The notes beneath the pieces are model-generated. The model was given only the letters and a program-made list of their open reading frames with translations. It was not told where the DNA came from and ran no database searches. 5,340 bases of DNA from JACPSX01 sp035288405 [NCBI: bacterium] (GTDB lineage Bacteria; JACPSX01): assembly GCA_035288405.1 (NCBI GenBank), contig DATEAK010000068.1:1-5340 (forward strand), written 5' to 3'. Of the stretch, positions 1 to 5,340 are shown in pieces; the first letter of the stretch is position 1, and every line of letters starts with the position of its first letter. The translations under genes were made by a program, and so were the position numbers.

Positions 1-567
1 ATTTTGATCTTGAGCACGACGAGTCCCGGCACGGTCATCGATCTCGCTGAGGAAGCCCGCAAGCATGGAGTTCATCTCCTGGACGCGCCCATGTGCCGTG
101 GAGAAAAAGCGGCCGCCGACGGCACGATTCTCTACTTGGTAGGAGGAGATCGCAAGGTCTTTGAGCGCTGCCGCCCGTTCTTTGCCGCGACCGGAAAGGA
201 CTATTATCTCGTGGGGAGAGCAGGAGCAGGAGAAGTGGCCAAGTGCATCAACAACCTTCTCCTGTGGGCGGCCAAGGTTTCCAATTTCGAGGGCCTGTCC
301 CTGGCCTCCCTGTACGGGCTGGATATCCCCGTCCTGCGGCAGGCTCTCATACAGAGCAGCGGGAACAACTGGTCGCTGGAAAATCTACAGAACTTCAGCA
401 CCATGCCCTGGGCCGAAAAGGACATGAAGATCGTCCTGAGCATGGCGAAGGAAAAAGGAATTTCTCTTCCATTGTGTGACCTCGTCAAACAGTTGGTGGA
501 AGATCCCCGCGTGCGAGACCTCAACAGCATGGGAAAGTTGCCCGGCGGGATCAAAGCCGTCGAGTAG
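1..567 (+). CDS. 3-hydroxyisobutyrate dehydrogenase-family NAD(P)-dependent oxidoreductase, C-terminal part (5' end outside window)
   Basis: The open frame runs from base 1 and ends at TAG 565-567. It covers about the last 188 residues of a family that is usually near 290 residues long, so the nucleotide-binding Rossmann domain is upstream of the window. Residues here are counted from codon 1 at base 1. The frame opens with a strand plus STTSPG (codons 5-10), matching the family's 'STISP' element. The substrate-loop region DAPMCRG follows at codons 28-34, then DGTILYLVGG. The catalytic-lysine motif GRAGAGEVAKCINN has its lysine at codon 81 (bases 241-243) and the asparagines right after it. 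The all-helical C-terminal domain contains KDMKIVLSMAKEKGISLPL. The family oxidises beta-hydroxyacids or reduces the corresponding semialdehydes or keto acids in the cytosol. The substrate loop departs from the usual SGG, so the substrate is not predictable. The internal TTG at base 4 is not the real start. Family assignment is firm; the exact reaction is not. Confidence 0.9.
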   Translation: MLILSTTSPGTVIDLAEEARKHGVHLLDAPMCRGEKAAADGTILYLVGGDRKVFERCRPFFAATGKDYYLVGRAGAGEVAKCINNLLLWAAKVSNFEGLSLASLYGLDIPVLRQALIQSSGNNWSLENLQNFSTMPWAEKDMKIVLSMAKEKGISLPLCDLVKQLVEDPRVRDLNSMGKLPGGIKAVE

Positions 568-592
568 AGCGGAATCAGGCTGATTCTCGCTC
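567..592 (+). terminator. Hairpin immediately after the dehydrogenase stop codon, possible terminator without a T tract
   Basis: GAGCG (567-571) and GAATCA (572-577) pair with TGATTC (581-586) and CGCTC (588-592). This gives an 11-base-pair stem with one bulged T (587) and a three-base loop GGC. The stem starts at the last base of the stop codon, as expected for a 3'-end hairpin. No run of T follows, so it is not a canonical intrinsic terminator. It could be an RNA-stabilising 3' end or a partial attenuator between the first and second genes. Confidence 0.35.
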
Positions 593-598
593 CACGGG

Positions 599-623
599 GG
601 AGGACAATTGAGATTCATCCTCC
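599..623 (+). repeat. Inverted repeat GGAGGA / TCCTCC upstream of the membrane gene
   Basis: GGAGGA (599-604) is perfectly complementary to TCCTCC (618-623), leaving a 13-base loop. The left arm lies in a purine-rich stretch (596-604) that looks like a Shine-Dalgarno sequence, so folding would hide it. It precedes TTG 608-610, which opens an 11-codon frame ending at TAG 641-643. The repeat is real in the sequence; a regulatory role is only a possibility. Confidence 0.3.
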
Positions 624-644
624 GCGCATGGGAATCGCGTTAGG

Positions 645-2024
645 GTGACCAACCATTTGAAAGGAAGAGCAAGATTGAACGCGGAAGCGGTTACCCAATC
701 CAGACCTTGGAGAGGTACAGAAGGAATTTTGCTGGCCTGCTTTTTTCTCTCCGGTTTCAGCAGTCTCGTCTATCAGGTGACCTGGATCCGCAAGCTGATC
801 CTGATCTTCGGCTCCACGACGTTCGCGGTGAGCACGGTGCTCACGGTGTTCATGGGCGGGCTCGCTCTGGGGAGTTTTCTCGCCGGCCGTCTCGGCCACC
901 GGATCCGCCGGGGTCCCGTGGCCTACGGGATCATGGAGATCGGCATCGGGATTTACGGATTTCTCATTGCGCCGATCTTCGTGTCTCTCAGCTCGGTGTA
1001 CCAGGGGATCTGGGATGTCTTTCATCCTTCCTTTTATAGCTTGAGCCTCATTCGCCTGGTTCTCACTTCCTGCGTGCTGCTCATCCCCACCACGCTCATG
1101 GGTGCGACTCTTCCCGTGCTCAGCAAGTATTACAGTTTCCACCTGGAGAAAATCGGTCTCAAGGTGGGAAGGCTCTACTCGATCAACACCTTCGGCGCCG
1201 TGGTCGGAACGTTCCTGGCGGGGTTCGTGCTCCTGCCGGGTCTGGGGATTTTCCTCACGATCCTGGTGGCCGGCGTGGTGAATTTTATCTTGGGTGGCGC
1301 AGCCATTCTGGCGGGCCGGGGACAGGAAATCGTGCAGCCGTCGGCGGCTTCTGCAGCAACCGAGGTTGAACCGGCTCTGGGAGGGAACACAGTCCGCGGA
1401 AAGCTGCCGGCGCTTCTGGCCGTGATGCTCATTACCTTTGCCATCTCCGGTTTTGCCGCCATGGTCTTCGAGGTGGCATGGACCAGAGCGTTGTCGCTCA
1501 TCCTGGGCTCCACGACCTACGCCTTCAGCACCATGCTGACCACCTTCCTCATAGGACTGGCCCTGGGCAGCTATCTGGCGGCGCGGATCGTCGATCGTTT
1601 GCGCGATCCCGTGAGGCTCTTGGCCTTTGTCCTTCTCTTTGCCGGGATCACCACGTACGCCGGGCTCTTCGCATTTAACGTTCTCCCATCGATATTTTTC
1701 TGGCTCTTTGGTCGTGTCGCCCTCAAACAGTCCTATATCGTCCTGGCTCAATTTCTCATCTCGTTTTGCGTCTTGATCCTGCCGACCCTGGCTTTGGGGG
1801 CGATCTTCCCCTTGATCGTGAAAGTGTATGCGCGCAGGGCGGGGGAGCTGGGACGGATCGTGGGTAATGTGTATTCCGCCAATACGGTAGGAGCCATCGT
1901 GGGCTCCCTGCTGGCGGGTTTCGTCCTGATCCCGGTCATCGGGGCCATGAACTCGATTCTGGTCGGTGTCGCGATGGAAGTCGTCCTGGGCTACGTTCTC
2001 CTGTCCTCCTTCTCTCTGTGGTAA
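645..2024 (+). CDS. Membrane half of a fused membrane/spermidine-synthase-like protein, ended by an in-frame TAA
   Basis: This 459-residue, strongly hydrophobic protein has about 12 predicted membrane segments and matches the integral-membrane N-terminal region of proteins annotated 'fused MFS/spermidine synthase'. It is built from two homologous halves, residues 35-201 and 267-433, offset by 232 residues. Each half begins with an SGF..LV.QV.W.R-type segment followed by GSTT...ST.LT.F..GLALGS.LA.R (about 35-82 and 267-314). Each ends with a Y-S-x-N-T-x-G-A-x-V-G...LAGFVL-P motif (about 178-198 and 410-430). A polar linker (about 224-252) joins them. The transported or bound substrate is unknown. 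In relatives this region continues directly into a soluble spermidine-synthase-like domain. Here that domain follows in the same frame from 2025, after TAA 2022-2024, so this is probably one gene broken by a single stop. The start is uncertain: GTG 645 gives the longest frame, but TTG 675 has the better ribosome binding site. Family assignment is confident; function is not. Confidence 0.85.
   Translation: MTNHLKGRARLNAEAVTQSRPWRGTEGILLACFFLSGFSSLVYQVTWIRKLILIFGSTTFAVSTVLTVFMGGLALGSFLAGRLGHRIRRGPVAYGIMEIGIGIYGFLIAPIFVSLSSVYQGIWDVFHPSFYSLSLIRLVLTSCVLLIPTTLMGATLPVLSKYYSFHLEKIGLKVGRLYSINTFGAVVGTFLAGFVLLPGLGIFLTILVAGVVNFILGGAAILAGRGQEIVQPSAASAATEVEPALGGNTVRGKLPALLAVMLITFAISGFAAMVFEVAWTRALSLILGSTTYAFSTMLTTFLIGLALGSYLAARIVDRLRDPVRLLAFVLLFAGITTYAGLFAFNVLPSIFFWLFGRVALKQSYIVLAQFLISFCVLILPTLALGAIFPLIVKVYARRAGELGRIVGNVYSANTVGAIVGSLLAGFVLIPVIGAMNSILVGVAMEVVLGYVLLSSFSLW
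661..667 (+). promoter_or_regulatory. Shine-Dalgarno-like AAGGAAG that favours a TTG start at 675
   Basis: AAGGAAG lies 7 bases before TTG 675-677, in frame with the membrane gene. The longer alternative start, GTG 645, has only a weak GGAA (631-634) about 10 bases upstream. Starting at TTG 675 removes ten residues (MTNHLKGRAR) that precede the first membrane segment and are not needed for the fold. This makes 675 a credible true start, although the longest frame is reported for the gene. Confidence 0.4.
2022..2024 (+). other. In-frame TAA interrupting an otherwise continuous fusion gene
   Basis: The codon register before and after this stop is identical (645 and 2052 are both multiples of three). 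Only nine sense codons (2025-2051, GKIRTTAVG) separate the stop from the next possible start, TTG 2052. Reading through gives SSFSLW-stop-GKIRTTAVG followed by LALLAFVVAGFW, a natural loop plus last membrane helix leading into the soluble domain. A single-base change from CAA, GAA, AAA, TAC, TAT, TCA or TTA would produce it. Candidate explanations are a nonsense mutation, a base-call error, or genuinely separate subunits. Confidence 0.75.
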
Positions 2025-2051
2025 GGAAAGATCCGCACCACGGCGGTTGGA

Positions 2052-3140
2052 TTGGCTCTCCTTGCATTTGTCGTCGCCGGGTTCTGGCGACCTCCGCACT
2101 GGAGCAATGAGGCGGTGCTGGCGTTTGATACTCTGGGCCGCGCCAATTTTACCAAAGAAGACTATCACCTGACGAATCATGAGGTGGTTTTCTACCGCGA
2201 CGGAGCCACCGCCACAGTGGCCGTGGGCAAGCGCGCGAACTCCTACTATCTGGCCATCAACGGCCGCATCAATGCAAGCGACGAAGGGGATATGCCGACC
2301 CAGGTCATGCTTGCCCAGTTTCCCTTGCTGCTGGCCCCGAAGATCGAGCGTCTCCTGATCATCGGCTGGGGCAGCGGAGTATCCGTGGGTTCGGCCGCCC
2401 AGTATCCGCCTTCACTGGTGAAGAGCATCAAGGCCGTGGAGCTGGAGCGGGCCGTCATCGAAGGTTCCCGCTTCTTCGAGCACGTGAACAACCATCCCCT
2501 GAAGGATCCTCGCGTGGAGGTGGTCATCGACGACGGCCGCAACTATCTGCAACTGGGGCGGCAGAAGTACGACGTCATCGTCTCGGAGCCCTCCCACCCG
2601 TGGATGACCGGAGTCTCCAACCTGTTCACGAAGGATTTTTTTGAAATCGTCAAGTCCCATCTCACGGAAGACGGAGTTTTCTCCCAGTGGCTGCAGACCT
2701 ACCAGCTTTCCGCTCCCAACATCAAGGTTCTCGTCCGGACATTCCGTGAAGTCTTTCCTTACACTCTTGCTTTCGTGGTGCCGGACGATGTGTCGGATCT
2801 GATCCTGATCGGCTCACGCAAGCCCATCCTCATCGACGTGGAACGCGTGCGTGAACGCATGGGAATTGAAAGCATACGGCGGGACCTGGAGCGGGTCGAC
2901 GTGAAGAGCCCGGACGACGTGGTGGCACTCTTGCGGATGGGGACGGATGAGATGTACTGGTACGGGGCCCGCTCACTTCTCAACACGGACGACAACGCCT
3001 TCATCGAGTTTGCCGCTCCCAAAGATCTCTACACGTCCAGCTCCCAGGAAAACAGCGATGAGATCGAAGCTCTGGGTTATAACCTGAGGCGTTACGTGGT
3101 CAGCTCTCCCACTCACAACTCCACGGGTCGGCAAAAGTAG
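2052..3140 (+). CDS. Spermidine-synthase-like (class I methyltransferase fold) half of the interrupted fusion protein
   Basis: This 362-residue segment starts with a short hydrophobic stretch (1-12), which is the tail of a membrane helix that begins upstream of TTG 2052. It then carries the spermidine-synthase-type fold. VVFYRDGATATVAV (45-58) and LAINGRINAS (67-76) form the N-terminal sheet region. LLIIGWGSG (101-109) stands where the GGGDG cofactor loop lies. AVELE (128-132) is the acidic strand and DDGRNYL (160-166) the adenine-site loop. VIVSEPSHPWMTGVSNLFT (175-193) follows, and TDDNAFIEFAAP (312-323) closes the domain. Known aminopropyltransferases have a catalytic Asp in a D-[ST]-x-DP motif; here the position reads SEPSHP, as is common in membrane-fused relatives. 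Polyamine synthesis is therefore doubtful and the true reaction unknown. Independent initiation looks poor: the nearest purine-rich match is GGCGG (2042-2046), 5 bases before TTG. No further stops or frameshifts are seen before TAG 3138-3140, so any disruption is recent or artefactual. Confidence 0.85.
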   Translation: MALLAFVVAGFWRPPHWSNEAVLAFDTLGRANFTKEDYHLTNHEVVFYRDGATATVAVGKRANSYYLAINGRINASDEGDMPTQVMLAQFPLLLAPKIERLLIIGWGSGVSVGSAAQYPPSLVKSIKAVELERAVIEGSRFFEHVNNHPLKDPRVEVVIDDGRNYLQLGRQKYDVIVSEPSHPWMTGVSNLFTKDFFEIVKSHLTEDGVFSQWLQTYQLSAPNIKVLVRTFREVFPYTLAFVVPDDVSDLILIGSRKPILIDVERVRERMGIESIRRDLERVDVKSPDDVVALLRMGTDEMYWYGARSLLNTDDNAFIEFAAPKDLYTSSSQENSDEIEALGYNLRRYVVSSPTHNSTGRQK

Positions 3141-3191
3141 CGACCGAAGGCGCTGCCGGCCGCGACTTTACAATCCAATCGTCGCAGTAAC

Positions 3192-3198
3192 GAGGAGG
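3192..3198 (+). promoter_or_regulatory. Strong ribosome binding site GAGGAGG for the alpha/beta hydrolase
   Basis: GAGGAGG lies 6 bases before ATG 3205-3207, a near-ideal Shine-Dalgarno sequence and spacing. It fixes the start at 3205 rather than at the in-frame ATG 3211. It is much stronger than any site seen before the other three genes in this window, suggesting efficient and independent translation of the hydrolase. Confidence 0.8.
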
Positions 3199-3204
3199 TT
3201 CTTT

Positions 3205-4419
3205 ATGGGTATGCGGTCAGAAACCGAAAGGCAGATACGGCGCTGGCAGGATCAACGCTGGGTTCTCGACAACATCATCCGCCTGTATGGACCCGACTGG
3301 GATCAGACCCGGAGCGCGCGCTGGAATACCTACTGCGGCCCCAGGTCCACGCCGGACATCCTGTTGCTGCGCTCGCGGATCAAGCGGTTGAACGACATCC
3401 CCCGGGAGTTTGCCCGCATCGGCAAACGACGCGAGCAGATCGCCCGCCAGGCCGAAGAGAAAAGTCACCTGGTCACCGCCCGGGAGAGTTATTTTATGGC
3501 GGCTCTGGCCTACGGCACGGCCCAGTGGGGCCTTTTCGAGCCCGATAACCCCGACCGGGAAATGTACGAGGAGCATTTAGTCGCCTGCTACGATAAGTAC
3601 ATCCGGTTTGCATCCCATAGGATCGAACGGGTGGAGATCCCCTTCGAGGACGGAAAGACGCTGCCGGCCCTTCTGCACTATCCACGCATCGGAAAACCTC
3701 CGTATCCCTGTATCGTCTACTACCCCGGCATGGACGCTATCAAGGAAGATGCCGCCATGTACGCGGACCCGTTTCGGGAGAGGGGGTTCGCCGTCCTTTC
3801 GGTGGACGGTCCGGGACAGGGGGCGAGCCGGGCCCGCGGCATCCTGCTTACGGCGGACAACAGCGCCCGGGTCGGACCCGGAGCCGTGGAGGCCCTCAAG
3901 AAAAAGCCGGAGATCGACAGCTCCCGGTTGGTCATGAGCGGGATCAGTATGGGAACGTACTGGGGCTTTCGAGCGGCCACCGCCACGGATGCCTTCAAGG
4001 CCTGTGCCCTCATGCTGCCCTGCTGGGAGCCCGGCATGCACACGATCTTCGACATGGCCTCGCCCTCATTCAAGATCAACTACATGCACATGATGGGGAT
4101 TTACGACGAAGAGGAATTCAACCGGGCCATGAAGGATTTCACCTTGGAGGGGCTGGAAGAGAAGATGCGCTGCCCGTTTATGCTGATCATGGGAGAGGAT
4201 GACGACCTCTCTCCCATGGACCGCACCATGGCCATTTTCGACCGGATTCCCAAACCCAAGCAACTGGTCGTCTACGAAGGTCAGAAGCACTCCGTCGAGC
4301 TGCCGTCGTTCCCCGAGATTGCCGCTGACTTCTTGCTGGACTGTCTGGCCGGTAAGGAAATCCCTTCGATCAAGATCTATATAGAAATAATGGGGGGGCA
4401 GGTGGTAACGCCACTCTGA
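3205..4419 (+). CDS. Alpha/beta hydrolase of the FrsA / Ayg1 / 2,6-dihydroxypseudooxynicotine hydrolase type
   Basis: The protein has 404 residues. An N-terminal helical domain (about 1-137) includes SHLVTARESYFMAALAYG (87-104), the helical signature seen before the catalytic domain in this family. The hydrolase core starts near residue 141 (RVEIPFEDGKTLPALLHYP). YYPGMD (172-177) is the likely oxyanion-hole strand turn, and VDGPGQGASR (200-209) is the conserved loop before the nucleophile. The nucleophile elbow is GISMG with Ser248. The acid is probably Asp333 in GEDDDLSP (330-337), and the base is His362 in EGQKHSVE. The triad is complete, so an active enzyme is expected. No signal peptide is visible, so it is probably cytosolic. 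Characterised relatives cleave C-C bonds of aromatic or polyketide substrates or hydrolyse esters; the substrate here cannot be told. The last about 20 residues (after FLLDCLAGKE) extend beyond the usual core and include a G7 run in the DNA. It follows the split membrane gene by 64 bases and may share its transcript. Confidence 0.87.
   Translation: MGMRSETERQIRRWQDQRWVLDNIIRLYGPDWDQTRSARWNTYCGPRSTPDILLLRSRIKRLNDIPREFARIGKRREQIARQAEEKSHLVTARESYFMAALAYGTAQWGLFEPDNPDREMYEEHLVACYDKYIRFASHRIERVEIPFEDGKTLPALLHYPRIGKPPYPCIVYYPGMDAIKEDAAMYADPFRERGFAVLSVDGPGQGASRARGILLTADNSARVGPGAVEALKKKPEIDSSRLVMSGISMGTYWGFRAATATDAFKACALMLPCWEPGMHTIFDMASPSFKINYMHMMGIYDEEEFNRAMKDFTLEGLEEKMRCPFMLIMGEDDDLSPMDRTMAIFDRIPKPKQLVVYEGQKHSVELPSFPEIAADFLLDCLAGKEIPSIKIYIEIMGGQVVTPL
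4392..4398 (+). repeat. G7 homopolymer near the 3' end of the hydrolase gene
   Basis: Seven consecutive G lie inside the extra C-terminal tail of the hydrolase. One base gained here would keep the frame open across the whole gap, ending at the TGA at 4527-4529 that overlaps the AsmA start ATG 4526. The tract is certain; slippage or sequencing error is only a possibility. Confidence 0.5.
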
Positions 4420-4525
4420 AGTTGCGGGCAGTTCCGCACCGGCTACCGCTCTTCGCGTGTCCACTAAGCTGTCTGGGCTCCGCTTCGACCGTGTGGCAAT
4501 GCCTGAACGGTAGGCGAGATTGTCA
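4420..4525. other. 106-base gap between hydrolase and AsmA gene, no recognisable promoter or RNA
   Basis: The gap contains a short hairpin-like repeat, TGCGG (4423-4427) with CCGCA (4434-4438), only 5 base pairs with a 6-base loop and no T tract, so it is not a convincing terminator. I see no -35/-10 pair that I would defend. An in-frame TAG at 4511-4513 shows that the AsmA frame cannot begin upstream of it. Confidence 0.5.
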
Positions 4526-5340
4526 ATGAATGCGAAGATGCAAAAAGTCCTGCTTGTCCTTGGCGGGAGCGCGGCGGCCGTTGTCGTCGCAATAGTCATT
4601 TTCGTCCTCACCTTCGACATTAACGACTACAAGTCCCGCATCGAGGCTGCCGCCTCCGAGGCCACGGGGATGAAGGTCCGCATTAACGGCAAACTGAAGC
4701 TCACGCTTTTTCCGCGCCCAGGCGTATCGCTTGATGACATTGTGATCCAAAACCGGGGTGCGGATGTCGCCTCGGCCAAAAAGACGGAGGTGGTAATAAA
4801 ACTGTTGCCCCTTCTCAGGCGAGAAGTACTCATACAGCAAGTAGGGCTCATCACCCCCAAGTTCTTCATTACCAAAGACAGAAGAGGGCACTTTAACTTT
4901 GAAACATCTCAGAAAAAACGCGCCGGCAAAGAATCCCCCACCGGACGTTTTGAGGTGGGAACAATCTTCATCAAAGGGGGGGATGTCCTCTACCTGGACG
5001 AAAACTCGGACGCAAAGACCGAAGCGACCGCATGCGACCTTACGATCTCAAACCTCTCTGCGGGTGGAGGAGGGTTTCTTGGCACTCTCTCCTTCCGGGG
5101 GGATTTGTCATGCCGGGAGGTGAAGGCGAACGAATTGAGGATCTCAGGGATCCGCGCTGCCATGAAAGCCCACTGGGGGGAGTTTGAAGCAAACCCCGTC
5201 ACGATGAAGCTCTTTGGCGGGGACGGCAGAGGGACTATCAAGGGTGTGATGACAGGTGAAAGCCCCGAGTACTTGGTTGAATTGGCGATCACAAAATTCC
5301 GTTTCGAAGAGGTGCTTGGCACATTTCAGCAGAAGAAATC
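4526..5340 (+). CDS. AsmA-family envelope protein, N-terminal part (3' end outside window)
   Basis: The frame opens at ATG 4526 and is open for 271 codons to the window edge without a stop. An N-terminal membrane anchor (about residues 6-30: VLLVLGGSAAAVVVAIVIF, then VLTF) is followed at once by the AsmA signature. This includes FDINDYKSRIEAAASEATG (30-48), an INGKLKLTLFPRPGVSLDDI stretch (53-72), a V-IKLLPLLRREVLIQQVGL segment (90-108) and DRRGHFNF (118-125). The family sits in the inner membrane with a long periplasmic beta-rich groove and is linked to outer-membrane assembly and lipid transport, which implies a double-membrane cell. Family members are commonly 600 residues or more, so most of it is missing here. 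An in-frame TAG at 4511-4513 limits the start; TTG 4520 and ATG 4538 are the alternatives. The upstream AGGCGAG (4512-4518) is a modest ribosome binding site. Three further G6-G7 runs (4976-4982, 5097-5102, 5175-5180) are read through in frame. The two flanking genes do not suggest a joint role. Confidence 0.85.
   Translation, partial: MNAKMQKVLLVLGGSAAAVVVAIVIFVLTFDINDYKSRIEAAASEATGMKVRINGKLKLTLFPRPGVSLDDIVIQNRGADVASAKKTEVVIKLLPLLRREVLIQQVGLITPKFFITKDRRGHFNFETSQKKRAGKESPTGRFEVGTIFIKGGDVLYLDENSDAKTEATACDLTISNLSAGGGGFLGTLSFRGDLSCREVKANELRISGIRAAMKAHWGEFEANPVTMKLFGGDGRGTIKGVMTGESPEYLVELAITKFRFEEVLGTFQQKK

Noticed and set aside
2022-2024. Reassigned TAA codon (alternative genetic code)
   Set aside because: The three other complete gene ends here use TAG or TGA, but that is too few to argue for recoding. 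No other in-frame TAA is found, so a mutation or base error is simpler.
615-2180. Very long open frame (521 codons) on the minus strand opposite the membrane gene
   Set aside because: It lies in exact codon register with the + strand gene, so hydrophobic codons (middle T) read as middle-A codons. This gives the highly charged, low-complexity D/E/H/Q/R-rich translation. No domain is recognisable, and the + strand protein has clear family motifs.
3162-3185. Inverted repeat GCGAC / GTCGC before the hydrolase
   Set aside because: Only 5 base pairs with a 14-base loop, expected by chance in GC-rich DNA, with no T tract or conserved element to support it.
3167-3195. TTTACA (3167-3172) as a -35 promoter box for the hydrolase
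   Set aside because: No acceptable -10 hexamer lies at the right distance; the candidate AACGAG is a poor match and runs into the ribosome binding site.
4066-4620. 184-codon minus-strand frame spanning the hydrolase end and AsmA start
   Set aside because: It crosses two well-supported + strand genes, has no recognisable motif or ribosome binding site, and its composition is that of an antisense shadow.
4976-5180. Several G6-G7 runs in the AsmA gene as phase-variable tracts
   Set aside because: The frame is intact through all of them, the runs are short, and such runs are not rare in DNA of this composition.

Overview
The window carries four genes, all on the + strand, in DNA that looks moderately GC-rich (roughly 55-60 % by eye). 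An AsmA-type envelope protein implies a Gram-negative, outer-membrane bacterium. The mix of a beta-hydroxyacid dehydrogenase, a membrane-fused spermidine-synthase-like protein, an Ayg1/FrsA-like alpha/beta hydrolase and AsmA would fit a Desulfobacterota-like or environmental proteobacterial genome, but that placement is a low-confidence inference.

Layout. Positions 1-567 are the C-terminal two thirds of a 3-hydroxyisobutyrate dehydrogenase-family enzyme whose Rossmann domain lies outside the window. Positions 568-644 hold a hairpin just after the stop, a second inverted repeat and a possible 11-codon leader ORF. Positions 645-3140 hold what reads as a single gene for a membrane protein fused to a spermidine-synthase-like domain. 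It is cut by one in-frame TAA at 2022-2024 into a membrane half (645-2024) and a methyltransferase-fold half (2052-3140), both in the same reading frame. Positions 3205-4419 encode an alpha/beta hydrolase with a complete Ser-Asp-His triad and a strong ribosome binding site. Position 4526 to the window end is the N-terminal part of an AsmA-family protein that continues past the window. Both edges of the window therefore cut genes.

The first three genes are separated by 64-77 bases and could be co-transcribed, but the hairpin after the first gene may separate it from the second. No promoter could be recognised. A shared job is not evident: the dehydrogenase and hydrolase suggest catabolism of an organic acid or cleavage of an acyl or C-C bond, but no substrate can be read from the sequence. 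The AsmA gene follows a 106-base gap and is probably functionally unrelated.

The observations most worth a second look are the in-frame stop in an otherwise intact fusion gene, the replaced catalytic residues in its spermidine-synthase-like domain, and the altered substrate-binding motif in the dehydrogenase. I see no CRISPR array, tRNA, rRNA, insertion sequence or strong evidence of a new multi-gene system.
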